NCBI GenBank assembly: GCA_964020085.1
Contig: CAXHUQ010000905.1
Location: 186,001 to 250,000, forward strand
Direction: 5' to 3'
Length of the DNA stretch: 64,000 nucleotides
Source: Micromussa lordhowensis
Taxonomy: Eukaryota > Cnidaria > Anthozoa > Scleractinia > Lobophylliidae
Shown here: positions 25,578-39,200 of the stretch, in pieces
How the letters are laid out: every line of letters begins with the position of its first letter
Position numbering within the stretch: position 1 is the stretch's first letter
Position numbers and translations under genes: made by a program
Notes under the pieces: model-generated
Seen by the model: only the letters and a program-made list of their open reading frames with translations
Databases searched by the model: none
Told to the model about the DNA's origin: nothing

Positions 25578-28500
25578 TCTGCCTGCCTGCCTGCCAACGA
25601 AATGGCTTGGGTGCAAACTGTGTCGATGAACGGGAACGTCCAACACATGTGGGATGCGTTGTCTGTAATACTTAAAATAAACTCACGACAGCTGAAAAAC
25701 AACGCATTTCAATTCTCTTGGCAGTCTAGCAACTTGCCAAGCTCTATGCTGATCTATCGAACTAACAATTTGCTTGAATCTAGTCCATTTTAACTTGTCT
25801 GACATGCACGCACTCTCAGTCGGACCTCCAAACTTCAAAAACTATCCACCCCGACTATTTATGCTAATATTCCCAAGGGACGTCAGGGTGGCCAAATGGT
25901 TAACGTGGTGCGCTACGAAGACAGCGAAGGTCGCAGGTCGTGGGTTCGAATCACACTACCGCATAGGGGTTATTCTCAAACTGGCTTGGGGGCCGAATAA
26001 CCTCTCCCCGGCTACGTGGTACGTGGAGATTTGGCTCTGCGAACAAGGAATTACTCTCAAACTGGCTTGGGGGCCGAGTAATTCCTCCCCCAAGAAGTCC
26101 TGCGAGGTTTTTTTGGTTTTTATTTCTGCTTGTCTTGATTTTCCTGATCATTTTTTTTTTCCTTTTTCCTGCTCGTAATTCCTTGTTAGTTTTGCTTTTC
26201 CCTACTTTCGGTATTTTTTTAACTTTTCATCAGCGCTAGAAACGGAAAAACAAGAAGCGTTTTGCGGCATTATGGCTTCCTAAGATTTTTAATTTAGCCC
26301 GCGGTGAAATTTTAAGTTACTTTCTTTGTTTTCTTGGCTTAAACTCACTTCTACCAAACATAGGTTGTATTTGATTTTATTTGATGTGACTTGATTGCAG
26401 AATAATTCTTCAATGATCAACTGTTTTATCAAGTCGCAACCTGCCAGAAACTACATTATCGCGTGTTCAGTGTACTATTTCTTTGGCATTTGAGATCATC
26501 TGGTTCAGAGCGACAACAACGTTTGAACTCCACGAGGGTGTTCACGTCTTAAAACATGGCCACGAACAGAGTGAAAGGAAATCTCGTCAAAGACCGACCG
26601 ATCGTGAGTAGCATTTCCTTGCTTTCTCCACTTGAGGCGTTTTCGGGCTAGCTAATTATGAGAAAAGACTGTCTGTCATTCGCTAGCGGGAGAGAGATTT
26701 GTTTGTGTGACTACCGGTCGATGATCATTGACGTAGGGACAACATACGGAGTGTTCGCTTACTCCTAATTGTGGCCTAGTTTGCTTGAAGTTCAATCGAT
26801 TCTCGATGTACGAAGCTCTTGTTCAGTCCATTTAGGACGATGCAGGCCTTCACAGAAAGCCATAGTTCAGCTCTCCGCTGCGGTTTTGATATGTGGAGGT
26901 TTGTGTTGACAAGACGCGAACTTTTTGTTGGAAGCACGGTTATTTTAATTGTACAATTCCTGATTGGATGAAAAGACGTTGGATGTAGTCTTTTTGGCCT
27001 CAAAAGCCATACAGGAGAGTAATTTCCTTTTAGATGGAGATGCGCAGATGGTACTCTCGAGACGACATGGCCATATTTATGCACAGTTATATATTTCGGT
27101 GCATAGTCTTAACACGGTATTCATAACATCAGACATACATCAGTTAAAAAAAAGAAAATAGGTTGTAGCGTGAACTCACTACCAGTCTATAGCCATTCAA
27201 AGTTATTTCGTGTAGTAGCACATTGATAAAGAAGGAATTACTCTGTCTTTAAGATACACAGAGCTAAATTCCTCGGCAAAGGGACGTTTCCAGTATTCAG
27301 CTGGATCCAACAATCCCAACAAGCCCGGAAGGGGCTGGCTGGCTGTCTGTCTGCCTGCCTGCCTGCCAACGAAATGGCTTGGGTGCAAACTGTGTCGATG
27401 AACGGGAACGTCCAACACATGTGGGATGCGTTGTCTGTAATACTTAAAATAAACTCACGACAGCTGAAAAACAACGCATTTCAATTCTCTTGGCAGTCTA
27501 GCAACTTGCCAAGCTCTATGCTGATCTATCGAACTAACAATTTGCTTGAATCTAGTCCATTTTAACTTGTCTGACATGCACGCACTCTCAGTCGGACCTC
27601 CAAACTTCAAAAACTATCCACCCCGACTATTTATGCTAATATTCCCAAGGGACGTCAGGGTGGCCAAATGGTTAACGTGGTGCGCTACGAAGACAGCGAA
27701 GGTCGCAGATCGTGGGTTCGAATCACACTACCGCATAGGGGTTATTCTCAAACTGGCTTGGGGGCCGAATAACCTCTCCCCGGCTACGTGGTACGTGGAG
27801 ATTTGGCTCTGCGAACAAGGAATTACTCTCAAACTGGCTTGGGGCCCGAGTACTTCCTCCCCCAAGAAGTTCTGCGAGGTTTTTTTGGTTTTTATTTCTG
27901 CTTGTCTTGATTTTCCTGATCATTTTTTTTTCCTTTTTCCTGCTCGTAATTCCTTGTTAGTTTTGCTTTTCCCTACTTTCGGTATTTTTTTAACTTTTCA
28001 TCAGCGCTAGAAACGGAAAAACAAGAAGCGTTTTGCGGCATTATGGCGTCCTAAGATTTTTAATTTAGCCCGCGGTGAAATTTTAAGTTACTTTCTTTGT
28101 TTTCTTGGCTTAAACTCACTTCTACCAAACATAGGTTGTATTTGATTTTATTTGATGTGACTTGATTGCAGAATAATTCTTCAATGATCAACTGTTTCAT
28201 CAAGTCGCAACCTGCCAGAAACTACATTATCGCGTGTTCAGTGTACTATTTCTTTGGCATTTGAGATCATCTGGTTCAGAGCGACAACAACGTTTGAACT
28301 CCACGAGGGTGTTCACGTCTTAAAACATGGCCACGAACAGAGTGAAAGGAAATCTCGTCAAAGACCGACCGATCGTGAGTAGCATTTCCTTGCTTTCTCC
28401 AATTGAGGCGTTTTCGGGCTAGCTAACTATGAGAAAAAACTGTCTGTCATTCGCTAGCGGGAGAGAGATTTGTTTGTGTGACTACCGGTCGATGATCATT

Positions 28501-31500
28501 GACGTAGGGACAACATACGGAGTGTTCGCTTACTCCTAATTGTGGCCTAGTTTGCTTGAAGTTCAATCGATTCTCGATGTACGAAGCTCTTGTTCAGTCC
28601 ATTTAGGACGATGCAGGCCTTCACAGAAAGCCATAGTTCAGCTCTCCGCTGCGGTTTTGATATGTGGAGGTTTGTGTTGACAAGACGCGAACTTTTTGTT
28701 GGAAGCACGGTTATTTTAATTGTACAATTCCTGATTGGATGAAAAGACGTTGGATGTAGTCTTTTTGGCCTCAAAAGCCATACAGGAGAGTAATTTCCTT
28801 TTAGATGGAGATGCGCAGATGGTACTCTCGAGACGACATGGCCATATTTATGCACAGTTATATATTTCGGTGCATAGTCTTAACACGGTATTCATAACAT
28901 CAGACATACATCAGTTAAAAAAAAGAAAATAGGTTGTAGCGTGAACTCACTACCAGTCTATAGCCATTCAAAGTTATTTCGTGTAGTAGCACATTGATAA
29001 AGAAGGAATTACTCTGTCTTTAAGATACACAGAGCTAAATTCCTCGGCAAAGGGACGTTTCCAGCATTCAGCTGGATCCAACAATCCCAACAAGCCCGGA
29101 AGGGGCTGGCTGGCTGGCTGTCTGCCTGCCTGCCTGCCAACGAAATGGCTTGGGTGCAAACTGTGTCGATGAACGGGAACGTCCAACACATGTGGGATGC
29201 GTTGTCTGTAATACTTAAAATAAACTCACGACAGCTGAAAAACAACGCATTTCAATTCTCTTGGCAGTCTAGCAACTTGCCAAGCTCTATGCTGATCTAT
29301 CGAACTAACAATTTGCTTGAATCTAGTCCATTTTAACTTGTCTGACATGCACGCACTCTCAGTCGGACCTCCAAACTTCAAAAACTATCCACCCCGACTA
29401 TTTATGCTAATATTCCCAAGGGACGTCAGGGTGGCCAAATGGTTAACGTGGTGCGCTACGAAGACAGCGAAGGTCGCAGGTCGTGGGTTCGAATCACACT
29501 ACCGCATAGGGGTTATTCTCAAACTGGCTTGGGGGCCGAATAACCTCTCCCCGGCTACGTGGTACGTGGAGATTTGGGTCTGCGAACAAGGAATTACTCT
29601 CAAACTGGCTTGGGGGCCGAGTACTTCCTCCCCCAAGAAGTCCTGCGAGGTTTTTTGGTTTTTATTTCTGCTTGTCTTGATTTTTCTGATCATTTTTTTT
29701 TCCTTTTTCCTGCTCGTAATTCCTTGTTAGTTTTGCTTTTCCCTACTTTCGGTATTTTTTTAACTTTTCATCAGCGCTAGAAACGGAAAAACAAGAAGCG
29801 TTTTGCGGCATTATGGCTTCCTAAGATTTTTAATTTAGCCCGCGGTGAAATTTTAAGTTACTTTCTTTGTTTTCTTGGCTTAAACTCACTTCTACCAAAC
29901 ATAGGTTGTATTTGATTTTATTTGATGTGACTTGATTGCAGAATAATTCTTCAATGATCAACTGTTTCATCAAGTCGCAACCTGCCAGAAACTACATTAT
30001 CGCGTGTTCAGTGTACTATTTCTTTGGCATTTGAGATCATCTGGTTCAGAGCGACAACAACGTTTGAACTCCACGAGGGTGTTCACGTCTTAAAACATGG
30101 CCACGAACAGAGTGAAAGGAAATCTCGTCAAAGACCGACCGATCGTGAGTAGCATTTCCTTGCTTTCTCCAATTGAGGCGTTTTCGGGCTAGCTAACTAT
30201 GAGAAAAAACTGTCTGTCATTCGCTAGCGGGAGAGAGATTTGTTTGTGTGACTACCGGTCGATGATCATTGACGTAGGGACAACATACGGAGTGTTCGCT
30301 TACTCCTAATTGTGGCCTAGTTTGCTTGAAGTTCAATCGATTCTCGATGTACGAAGCTCTTGTTCAGTCCATTTAGGACGATGCAGGCCTTCACAGAAAG
30401 CCATAGTTCAGCTCTCCGCTGCGGTTTTGATATGTGGAGGTTTGTGTTGACAAGACGCGAACTTTTTGTTGGAAGCACGGTTATTTTAATTGTACAATTC
30501 CTGATTGGATGAAAAGACGTTGGATGTAGTCTTTTTGGCCTCAAAAGCCATACAGGAGAGTAATTTCCTTTTAGATGGAGATGCGCAGATGGTACTCTCG
30601 AGACGACATGGCCATATTTATGCACAGTTATATATTTCGGTGCATAGTCTTAACACGGTATTCATAACATCAGACATACATCAGTTAAAAAAAAGAAAAT
30701 AGGTTGTAGCGTGAACTCACTACCAGTCTATAGCCATTCAAAGTTATTTCGTGTAGTAGCACATTGATAAAGAAGGAATTACTCTGTCTTTAAGATACAC
30801 AGAGCTAAATTCCTCGGCAAAGGGACGTTTCCAGCATTCAGCTGGATCCAACAATCCCAACAAGCCCGGAAGGGGCTGGCTGGCTGGCTGTCTGCCTGCC
30901 TGCCTGCCAACGAAATGGCTTGGGTGCAAACTGTGTCGATGAACGGGAACGTCCAACACATGTGGGATGCGTTGTCTGTAATACTTAAAATAAACTCACG
31001 ACAGCTGAAAAACAACGCATTTCAATTCTCTTGGCAGTCTAGCAACTTGCCAAGCTCTATGCTGATCTATCGAACTAACAATTTGCTTGAATCTAGTCCA
31101 TTTTAACTTGTCTGACATGCACGCACTCTCAGTCGGACCTCCAAACTTCAAAAACTATCCACCCCGACTATTTATGCTAATATTCCCAAGGGACGTCAGG
31201 GTGGCCAAATGGTTAACGTGGTGCGCTACGAAGACAGCGAAGGTCGCAGGTCGTGGGTTCGAATCACACTACCGCATAGGGGTTATTCTCAAACTGGCTT
31301 GGGGGCCGAATAACCTCTCCCCGGCTACGTGGTACGTGGAGATTTGGGTCTGCGAACAAGGAATTACTCTCAAACTGGCTTGGGGGCCGAGTACTTCCTC
31401 CCCCAAGAAGTCCTGCGAGGTTTTTTGGTTTTTATTTCTGCTTGTCTTGATTTTCCTGATCATTTTTTTTTCCTTTTTCCTGCTCGTAATTCCTTGTTAG

Positions 31501-34500
31501 TTTTGCTTTTCCCTACTTTCGGTATTTTTTTAACTTTTCATCAGCGCTAGAAACGGAAAAACAAGAAGCGTTTTGCGGCATTATGGCTTCCTAAGATTTT
31601 TAATTTAGCCCGCGGTGAAATTTTAAGTTACTTTCTTTGTTTTCTTGGCTTAAACTCACTTCTACCAAACATAGGTTGTATTTGATTTTATTTGATGTGA
31701 CTTGATTGCAGAATAATTCTTCAATGATCAACTGTTTCATCAAGTCGCAACCTGCCAGAAGCTACATTATCGCGTGTTCAGTGTACTATTTCTTTGGCAT
31801 TTGAGATCATCTGGTTCAGAGCGACAACAACGTTTGAACTCCACGAGGGTGTTCACGTCTTAAAACATGGCCACGAACAGAGTGAAAGGAAATCTCGTCA
31901 AAGACCGACCGATCGTGAGTAGCATTTCCTTGCTTTCTCCAATTGAGGCGTTTTCGGGCTAGCTAACTATGAGAAAAAACTGTCTGTCATTCGCTAGCGG
32001 GAGAGAGATTTGTTTGTGTGACTACCGGTCGATGATCATTGACGTAGGGACAACATACGGAGTGTTCGCTTACTCCTAATTGTGGCCTAGTTTGCTTGAA
32101 GTTCAATCGATTCTCGATGTACGAAGCTCTTGTTCAGTCCATTTAGGACGATGCAGGCCTTCACAGAAAGCCATAGTTCAGCTCTCCGCTGCGGTTTTGA
32201 TATGTGGAGGTTTGTGTTGACAAGACGCGAACTTTTTGTTGGAAGCACGGTTATTTTAATTGTACAATTCCTGATTGGATGAAAAGACGTTGGATGTAGT
32301 CTTTTTGGCCTCAAAAGCCATACAGGAGAGTAATTTCCTTTTAGATGGAGATGCGCAGATGGTACTCTCGAGACGACATGGCCATATTTATGCACAGTTA
32401 TATATTTCGGTGCATAGTCTTAACACGGTATTCATAACATCAGACATACATCAGTTAAAAAAAAGAAAATAGGTTGTAGCGTGAACTCACTACCAGTCTA
32501 TAGCCATTCAAAGTTATTTCGTGTAGTAGCACATTGATAAAGAAGGAATTACTCTGTCTTTAAGATACACAGAGCTAAATTCCTCGGCAAAGGGACGTTT
32601 CCAGCATTCAGCTGGATCCAACAATCCCAACAAGCCCGGAAGGGGCTGGCTGGCTGGCTGGCTGTCTGCCTGCCTGCCTGCCAACGAAATGGCTTGGGTG
32701 CAAACTGTGTCGATGAACGGGAACGTCCAACACATGTGGGATGCGTTGTCTGTAATACTTAAAATAAACTCACGACAGCTGAAAAACAACGCATTTCAAT
32801 TCTCTTGGCAGTCTAGCAACTTGCCAAGCTCTATGCTGATCTATCGAACTAACAATTTGCTTGAATCTAGTCCATTTTAACTTGTCTGACATGCACGCAC
32901 TCTCAGTCGGACCTCCAAACTTCAAAAACTATCCACCCCGACTATTTATGCTAATATTCCCAAGGGACGTCAGGGTGGCCAAATGGTTAACGTGGTGCGC
33001 TACGAAGACAGCGAAGGTCGCAGGTCGTGGGTTCGAATCACACTACCGCATAGGGGTTATTCTCAAACTGGCTTGGGGGCCGAATAACCTCTCCCCGGCT
33101 ACGTGGTACGTGGAGATTTGGGTCTGCGAACAAGGAATTACTCTCAAACTGGCTTGGGGGCCGAGTACTTCCTCCCCCAAGAAGTCCTGCGAGGTTTTTT
33201 GGTTTTTATTTCTGCTTGTCTTGATTTTCCTGATCATTTTTTTTTCCTTTTTCCTGCTCGTAATTCCTTGTTAGTTTTGCTTTTCCCTACTTTCGGTATT
33301 TTTTTAACTTTTCATCAGCGCTAGAAACGGAAAAACAAGAAGCGTTTTGCGGCATTATGGCTTCCTAAGATTTTTAATTTAGCCCGCGGTGAAATTTTAA
33401 GTTACTTTCTTTGTTTTCTTGGCTTAAACTCACTTCTACCAAACATAGGTTGTATTTGATTTTATTTGATGTGACTTGATTGCAGAATAATTCTTCAATG
33501 ATCAACTGTTTCATCAAGTCGCAACCTGCCAGAAACTACATTATCGCGTGTTCAGTGTACTATTTCTTTGGCATTTGAGATCATCTGGTTCAGAGCGACA
33601 ACAACGTTTGAACTCCACGAGGGTGTTCACGTCTTAAAACATGGCCACGAACAGAGTGAAAGGAAATCTCGTCAAAGACCGACCGATCGTGAGTAGCATT
33701 TCCTTGCTTTCTCCAATTGAGGCGTTTTCGGGCTAGCTAACTATGAGAAAAAACTGTCTGTCATTCGCTAGCGGGAGAGAGATTTGTTTGTGTGACTACC
33801 GGTCGATGATCATTGACGTAGGGACAACATACGGAGTGTTCGCTTACTCCTAATTGTGGCCTAGTTTGCTTGAAGTTCAATCGATTCTCGATGTACGAAG
33901 CTCTTGTTCAGTCCATTTAGGACGATGCAGGCCTTCACAGAAAGCCATAGTTCAGCTCTCCGCTGCGGTTTTGATATGTGGAGGTTTGTGTTGACAAGGC
34001 GCGAACTTTTTGTTGGAAGCACGGTTATTTTAATTGTACAATTCCTGATTGGATGAAAAGACGTTGGATGTAGTCTTTTTGGCCTCAAAAGCCATACAGG
34101 AGAGTAATTTCCTTTTAGATGGAGATGCGCAGATGGTACTCTCGAGACGACATGGCCATATTTATGCACAGTTATATATTTCGGTGCATAGTCTTAACAC
34201 GGTATTCATAACATCAGACATACATCAGTTAAAAAAAAGAAAATAGGTTGTAGCGTGAACTCACTACCAGTCTATAGCCATTCAAAGTTATTTCGTGTAG
34301 TAGCACATTGATAAAGAAGGAATTACTCTGTCTTTAAGATACACAGAGCTAAATTCCTCGGCAAAGGGACGTTTCCAGCATTCAGCTGGATCCAACAATC
34401 CCAACAAGCCCGGAAGGGGCTGGCTGGCTGGCTGTCTGCCTGCCTGCCTGCCAACGAAATGGCTTGGGTGCAAACTGTGTCGATGAACGGGAACGTCCAA

Positions 34501-36185
34501 CACATGTGGGATGCGTTGTCTGTAATACTTAAAATAAACTCACGACAGCTGAAAAACAACGCATTTCAATTCTCTTGGCAGTCTAGCAACTTGCCAAGCT
34601 CTATGCTGATCTATCGAACTAACAATTTGCTTGAATCTAGTCCATTTTAACTTGTCTGACATGCACGCACTCTCAGTCGGACCTCCAAACTTCAAAAACT
34701 ATCCACCCCGACTATTTATGCTAATATTCCCAAGGGACGTCAGGGTGGCCAAATGGTTAACGTGGTGCGCTACGAAGACAGCGAAGGTCGCAGGTCGTGG
34801 GTTCGAATCACACTACCGCATAGGGGTTATTCTCAAACTGGCTTGGGGGCCGAATAACCTCTCCCCGGCTACGTGGTACGTGGAGATTTGGCTCTGCGAA
34901 CAAGGAATTACTCTCAAACTGGCTTGGGGGCCGAGTAATTCCTCCCCCAAGAAGTCCTGCGAGGTTTTTTTGGTTTTTATTTCTGCTTGTCTTGATTTTC
35001 CTGATCATTTTTTTTTCCTTTTTCCTGCTCGTAATTCCTTGTTAGTTTTGCTTTTCCCTACTTTCGGTATTTTTTTAACTTTTCATCAGCGCTAGAAACG
35101 GAAAAACAAGAAGCGTTTTGCGGCATTATGGCTTCCTAAGATTTTTAATTTAGCCCGCGGTGAAATTTTAAGTTACTTTCTTTGTTTTCTTGGCTTAAAC
35201 TCACTTCTACCAAACATAGGTTGTATTTGATTTTATTTGATGTGACTTGATTGCAGAATAATTCTTCAATGATCAACTGTTTCATCAAGTCGCAACCTGC
35301 CAGAAACTACATTATCGCGTGTTCAGTGTACTATTTCTTTGGCATTTGAGATCATCTGGTTCAGAGCGACAACAACGTTTGAACTCCACGAGGGTGTTCA
35401 CGTCTTAAAACATGGCCACGAACAGAGTGAAAGGAAATCTCGTCAAAGACCGACCGATCGTGAGTAGCATTTCCTTGCTTTCTCCAATTGAGGCGTTTTC
35501 GGGCTAGCTAACTATGAGAAAAAACTGTCTGTCATTCGCTAGCGGGAGAGAGATTTGTTTGTGTGACTACCGGTCGATGATCATTGACGTAGGGACAACA
35601 TACGGAGTGTTCGCTTACTCCTAATTGTGGCCTAGTTTGCTTGAAGTTCAATCGATTCTCGATGTACGAAGCTCTTGTTCAGTCCATTTAGGACGATGCA
35701 GGCCTTCACAGAAAGCCATAGTTCAGCTCTCCGCTGCGGTTTTGATATGTGGAGGTTTGTGTTGACAAGACGCGAACTTTTTGTTGGAAGCACGGTTATT
35801 TTAATTGTACAATTCCTGATTGGATGAAAAGACGTTGGATGTAGTCTTTTTGGCCTCAAAAGCCATACAGGAGAGTAATTTCCTTTTAGATGGAGATGCG
35901 CAGATGGTACTCTCGAGACGACATGGCCATATTTATGCACAGTTATATATTTCGGTGCATAGTCTTAACACGGTATTCATAACATCAGACATACATCAGT
36001 TAAAAAAAAGAAAATAGGTTGTAGCGTGAACTCACTACCAGTCTATAGCCATTCAAAGTTATTTCGTGTAGTAGCACATTGATAAAGAAGGAATTACTCT
36101 GTCTTTAAGATACACAGAGCTAAATTCCTCGGCAAAGGGACGTTTCCAGCATTCAGCTGGATCCAACAATCCCAACAAGCCCGGA

Positions 36186-36221
<36 letters not shown>

Positions 36222-39200
36222 TCTGCCTGTCTGCCTGCCTGCCTGCCTGCCAACGAAATGGCTTGGGTGCAAACTGTGTCGATAACCGGGAACGTCCAAC
36301 ACATGTGGGATGCGTTGTCTGTGATACTTAAAATAAACTCACGACAGCTGAAAAACAACGCATTTCAATTCTCTTGGCAGTCTAGCAACTTGCCAAGCCT
36401 CTATGCTGATCTATCGAACTAACAATTTGCTTGAATCTAGTCCATTTTAACTTGTCTGACATGCACGCACTCTCAGTCGGACCTCCAAACTTCAAAAACT
36501 ATCCACCCCGACTATTTATGCTAATATTCCCAAGGGACGTCAGGGTGGCCAAATGGTTAACGTGGTGCGCTACGAAGACAGCGAAGGTCGCAGGTCGTGG
36601 GTTCGAATCACACTACCGCATAGGGGTTATTCTCAAACTGGCTTGGGGGCCGAATAACCTCTCCCCGGCTACGTGGTACGTAGAGATTTGGGTCTGCGAA
36701 CAAGGAATTACTCTCAAACTGGCTTGGGGGCCGAGTAATTCCTCCCCCAAGAAGTCCTGCGAGGTTTTTTTGGTTTTTATTTCTGCTTGTCTTGATTTTC
36801 CTGATCATTTTTTTTTTCCTTTTTCCTGCTCGTAATTCCTTGTTAGTTTTGCTTTTCCCTACTTTCGGTATTTTTTTAACTTTTCATCAGCGCTAGAAAC
36901 GGAAAAACAAGAAGCGTTTTGCGGCATTATGGCTTCCTAAGATTTTTAATTTAGCCCGCGGTGAAATTTTAAGTTACTTTCTTTGTTTTCTTGGCTTAAA
37001 CTCACTTCTACCAAACATAGGTTGTATTTGATTTTATTTGATGTGACTTGATTGCAGAATAATTCTTCAATGATCAACTGTTTCATCAAGTCGCAACCTG
37101 CCAGAAACTACATTATCGCGTGTTCAGTGTACTATTTCTTTGGCATTTGAGATCATCTGGTTCAGAGCGACAACAACGTTTGAACTCCACGAGGGTGTTC
37201 ACGTCTTAAAACATGGCCACGAACAGAGTGAAAGGAAATCTCGTCAAAGACCGACCGATCGTGAGTAGCATTTCCTTGCTTTCTCCAATTGAGGCGTTTT
37301 CGGGCTAGCTAACTATGAGAAAAAACTGTCTGTCATTCGCTAGCGGGAGAGAGATTTGTTTGTGTGACTACCGGTCGATGATCATTGACGTAGGGACAAC
37401 ATACGGAGTGTTCGCTTACTCCTAATTGTGGCCTAGTTTGCTTGAAGTTCAATCGATTCTCGATGTACGAAGCTCTTGTTCAGTCCATTTAGGACGATGC
37501 AGGCCTTCACAGAAAGCCATAGTTCAGCTCTCCGCTGCGGTTTTGATATGTGGAGGTTTGTGTTGACAAGACGCGAACTTTTTGTTGGAAGCACGGTTAT
37601 TTTAATTGTACAATTCCTGATTGGATGAAAAGACGTTGGATGTAGTCTTTTTGGCCTCAAAAGCCATACAGGAGAGTAATTTCCTTTTAGATGGAGATGC
37701 GCAGATGGTACTCTCGAGACGACATGGCCATATTTATGCACAGTTATATATTTCGGTGCATAGTCTTAACACGGTATTCATAACATCAGACATACATCAG
37801 TTAAAAAAAAGAAAATAGGTTGTAGCGTGAACTCACTACCAGTCTATAGCCATTCAAAGTTATTTCGTGTAGTAGCACATTGATAAAGAAGGAATTACTC
37901 TGTCTTTAAGATACACAGAGCTAAATTCCTCGGCAAAGGGACGTTTCCAGCATTCAGCTGGATCCAACAATCCCAACAAGCCCGGAAGGGGCTGGCTGGC
38001 TGGCTGTCTGCCTGCCTGCCTGCCAACGAAATGGCTTGGGTGCAAACTGTGTCGATGAACGGGAACGTCCAACTCATGTGGGATGCGTTGTCTGTAATAC
38101 TTAAAATAAACTCACGACAGCTGAAAAACAACGCATTTCAATTCTCTTGGCAGTCTAGCAACTTGCCAAGCTCTATGCTGATCTATCGAACTAACAATTT
38201 GCTTGAATCTAGTCCATTTTAACTTGTCTGACATGCACGCACTCTCAGTCGGACCTCCAAACTTCAAAAACTATCCACCCCGACTATTTATGCTAATATT
38301 CCCAAGGGACGTCAGGGTGGCCAAATGGTTAACGTGGTGCGCTACGAAGACAGCGAAGGTCGCAGGTCGTGGGTTCGAATCACACTACCGCATAGGGGTT
38401 ATTCTCAAACTGGCTTGGGGGCCGAATAACCTCTCCCCGGCTACGTGGTACGTGGAGATTTGGCTCTGCGAACAAGGAATTACTCTCAAACTGGCTTGGG
38501 GGCCGAGTAATTCCTCCCCCAAGAAGTCCTGCGAGGTTTTTTTGGTTTTTATTTCTGCTTGTCTTGATTTTCCTGATCATTTTTTTTCCCTTTTTCCTGC
38601 TCGTAATTCCTTGTTAGTTTTGCTTTTCCCTACTTTCGGTATTTTTTTAACTTTTCATCAGCGCTAGAAACGGAAAAACAAGAAGCGTTTTGCGGCATTA
38701 TGGCTTCCTAAGATTTTTAATTTAGCCCGCGGTGAAATTTTAAGTTACTTTCTTTGTTTTCTTGGCTTAAACTCACTTCTACCAAACATAGGTTGTATTT
38801 GATTTTATTTGATGTGACTTGATTGCAGAATAATTCTTCAATGATCAACTGTTTCATCAAGTCGCAACCTGCCAGAAACTACATTATCGCGTGTTCAGTG
38901 TACTATTTCTTTGGCATTTGAGATCATCTGCTTCAGAGCGACAACAACGTTTGAACTCCACGAGGGTGTTCACGTCTTAAAACATGGCCACGAACAGAGT
39001 GAAAGGAAATCTCGTCAAAGACCGACCGATCGTGAGTAGCATTTCCTTGCTTTCTCCAATTGAGGCGTTTTCGGGCTAGCTAACTATGAGAAAAAACTGT
39101 CTGTCATTCGCTAGCGGGAGAGAGATTTGTTTGTGTGACTACCGGTCGATGATCATTGACGTAGGGACAACATACGGAGTGTTCGCTTACTCCTAATTGT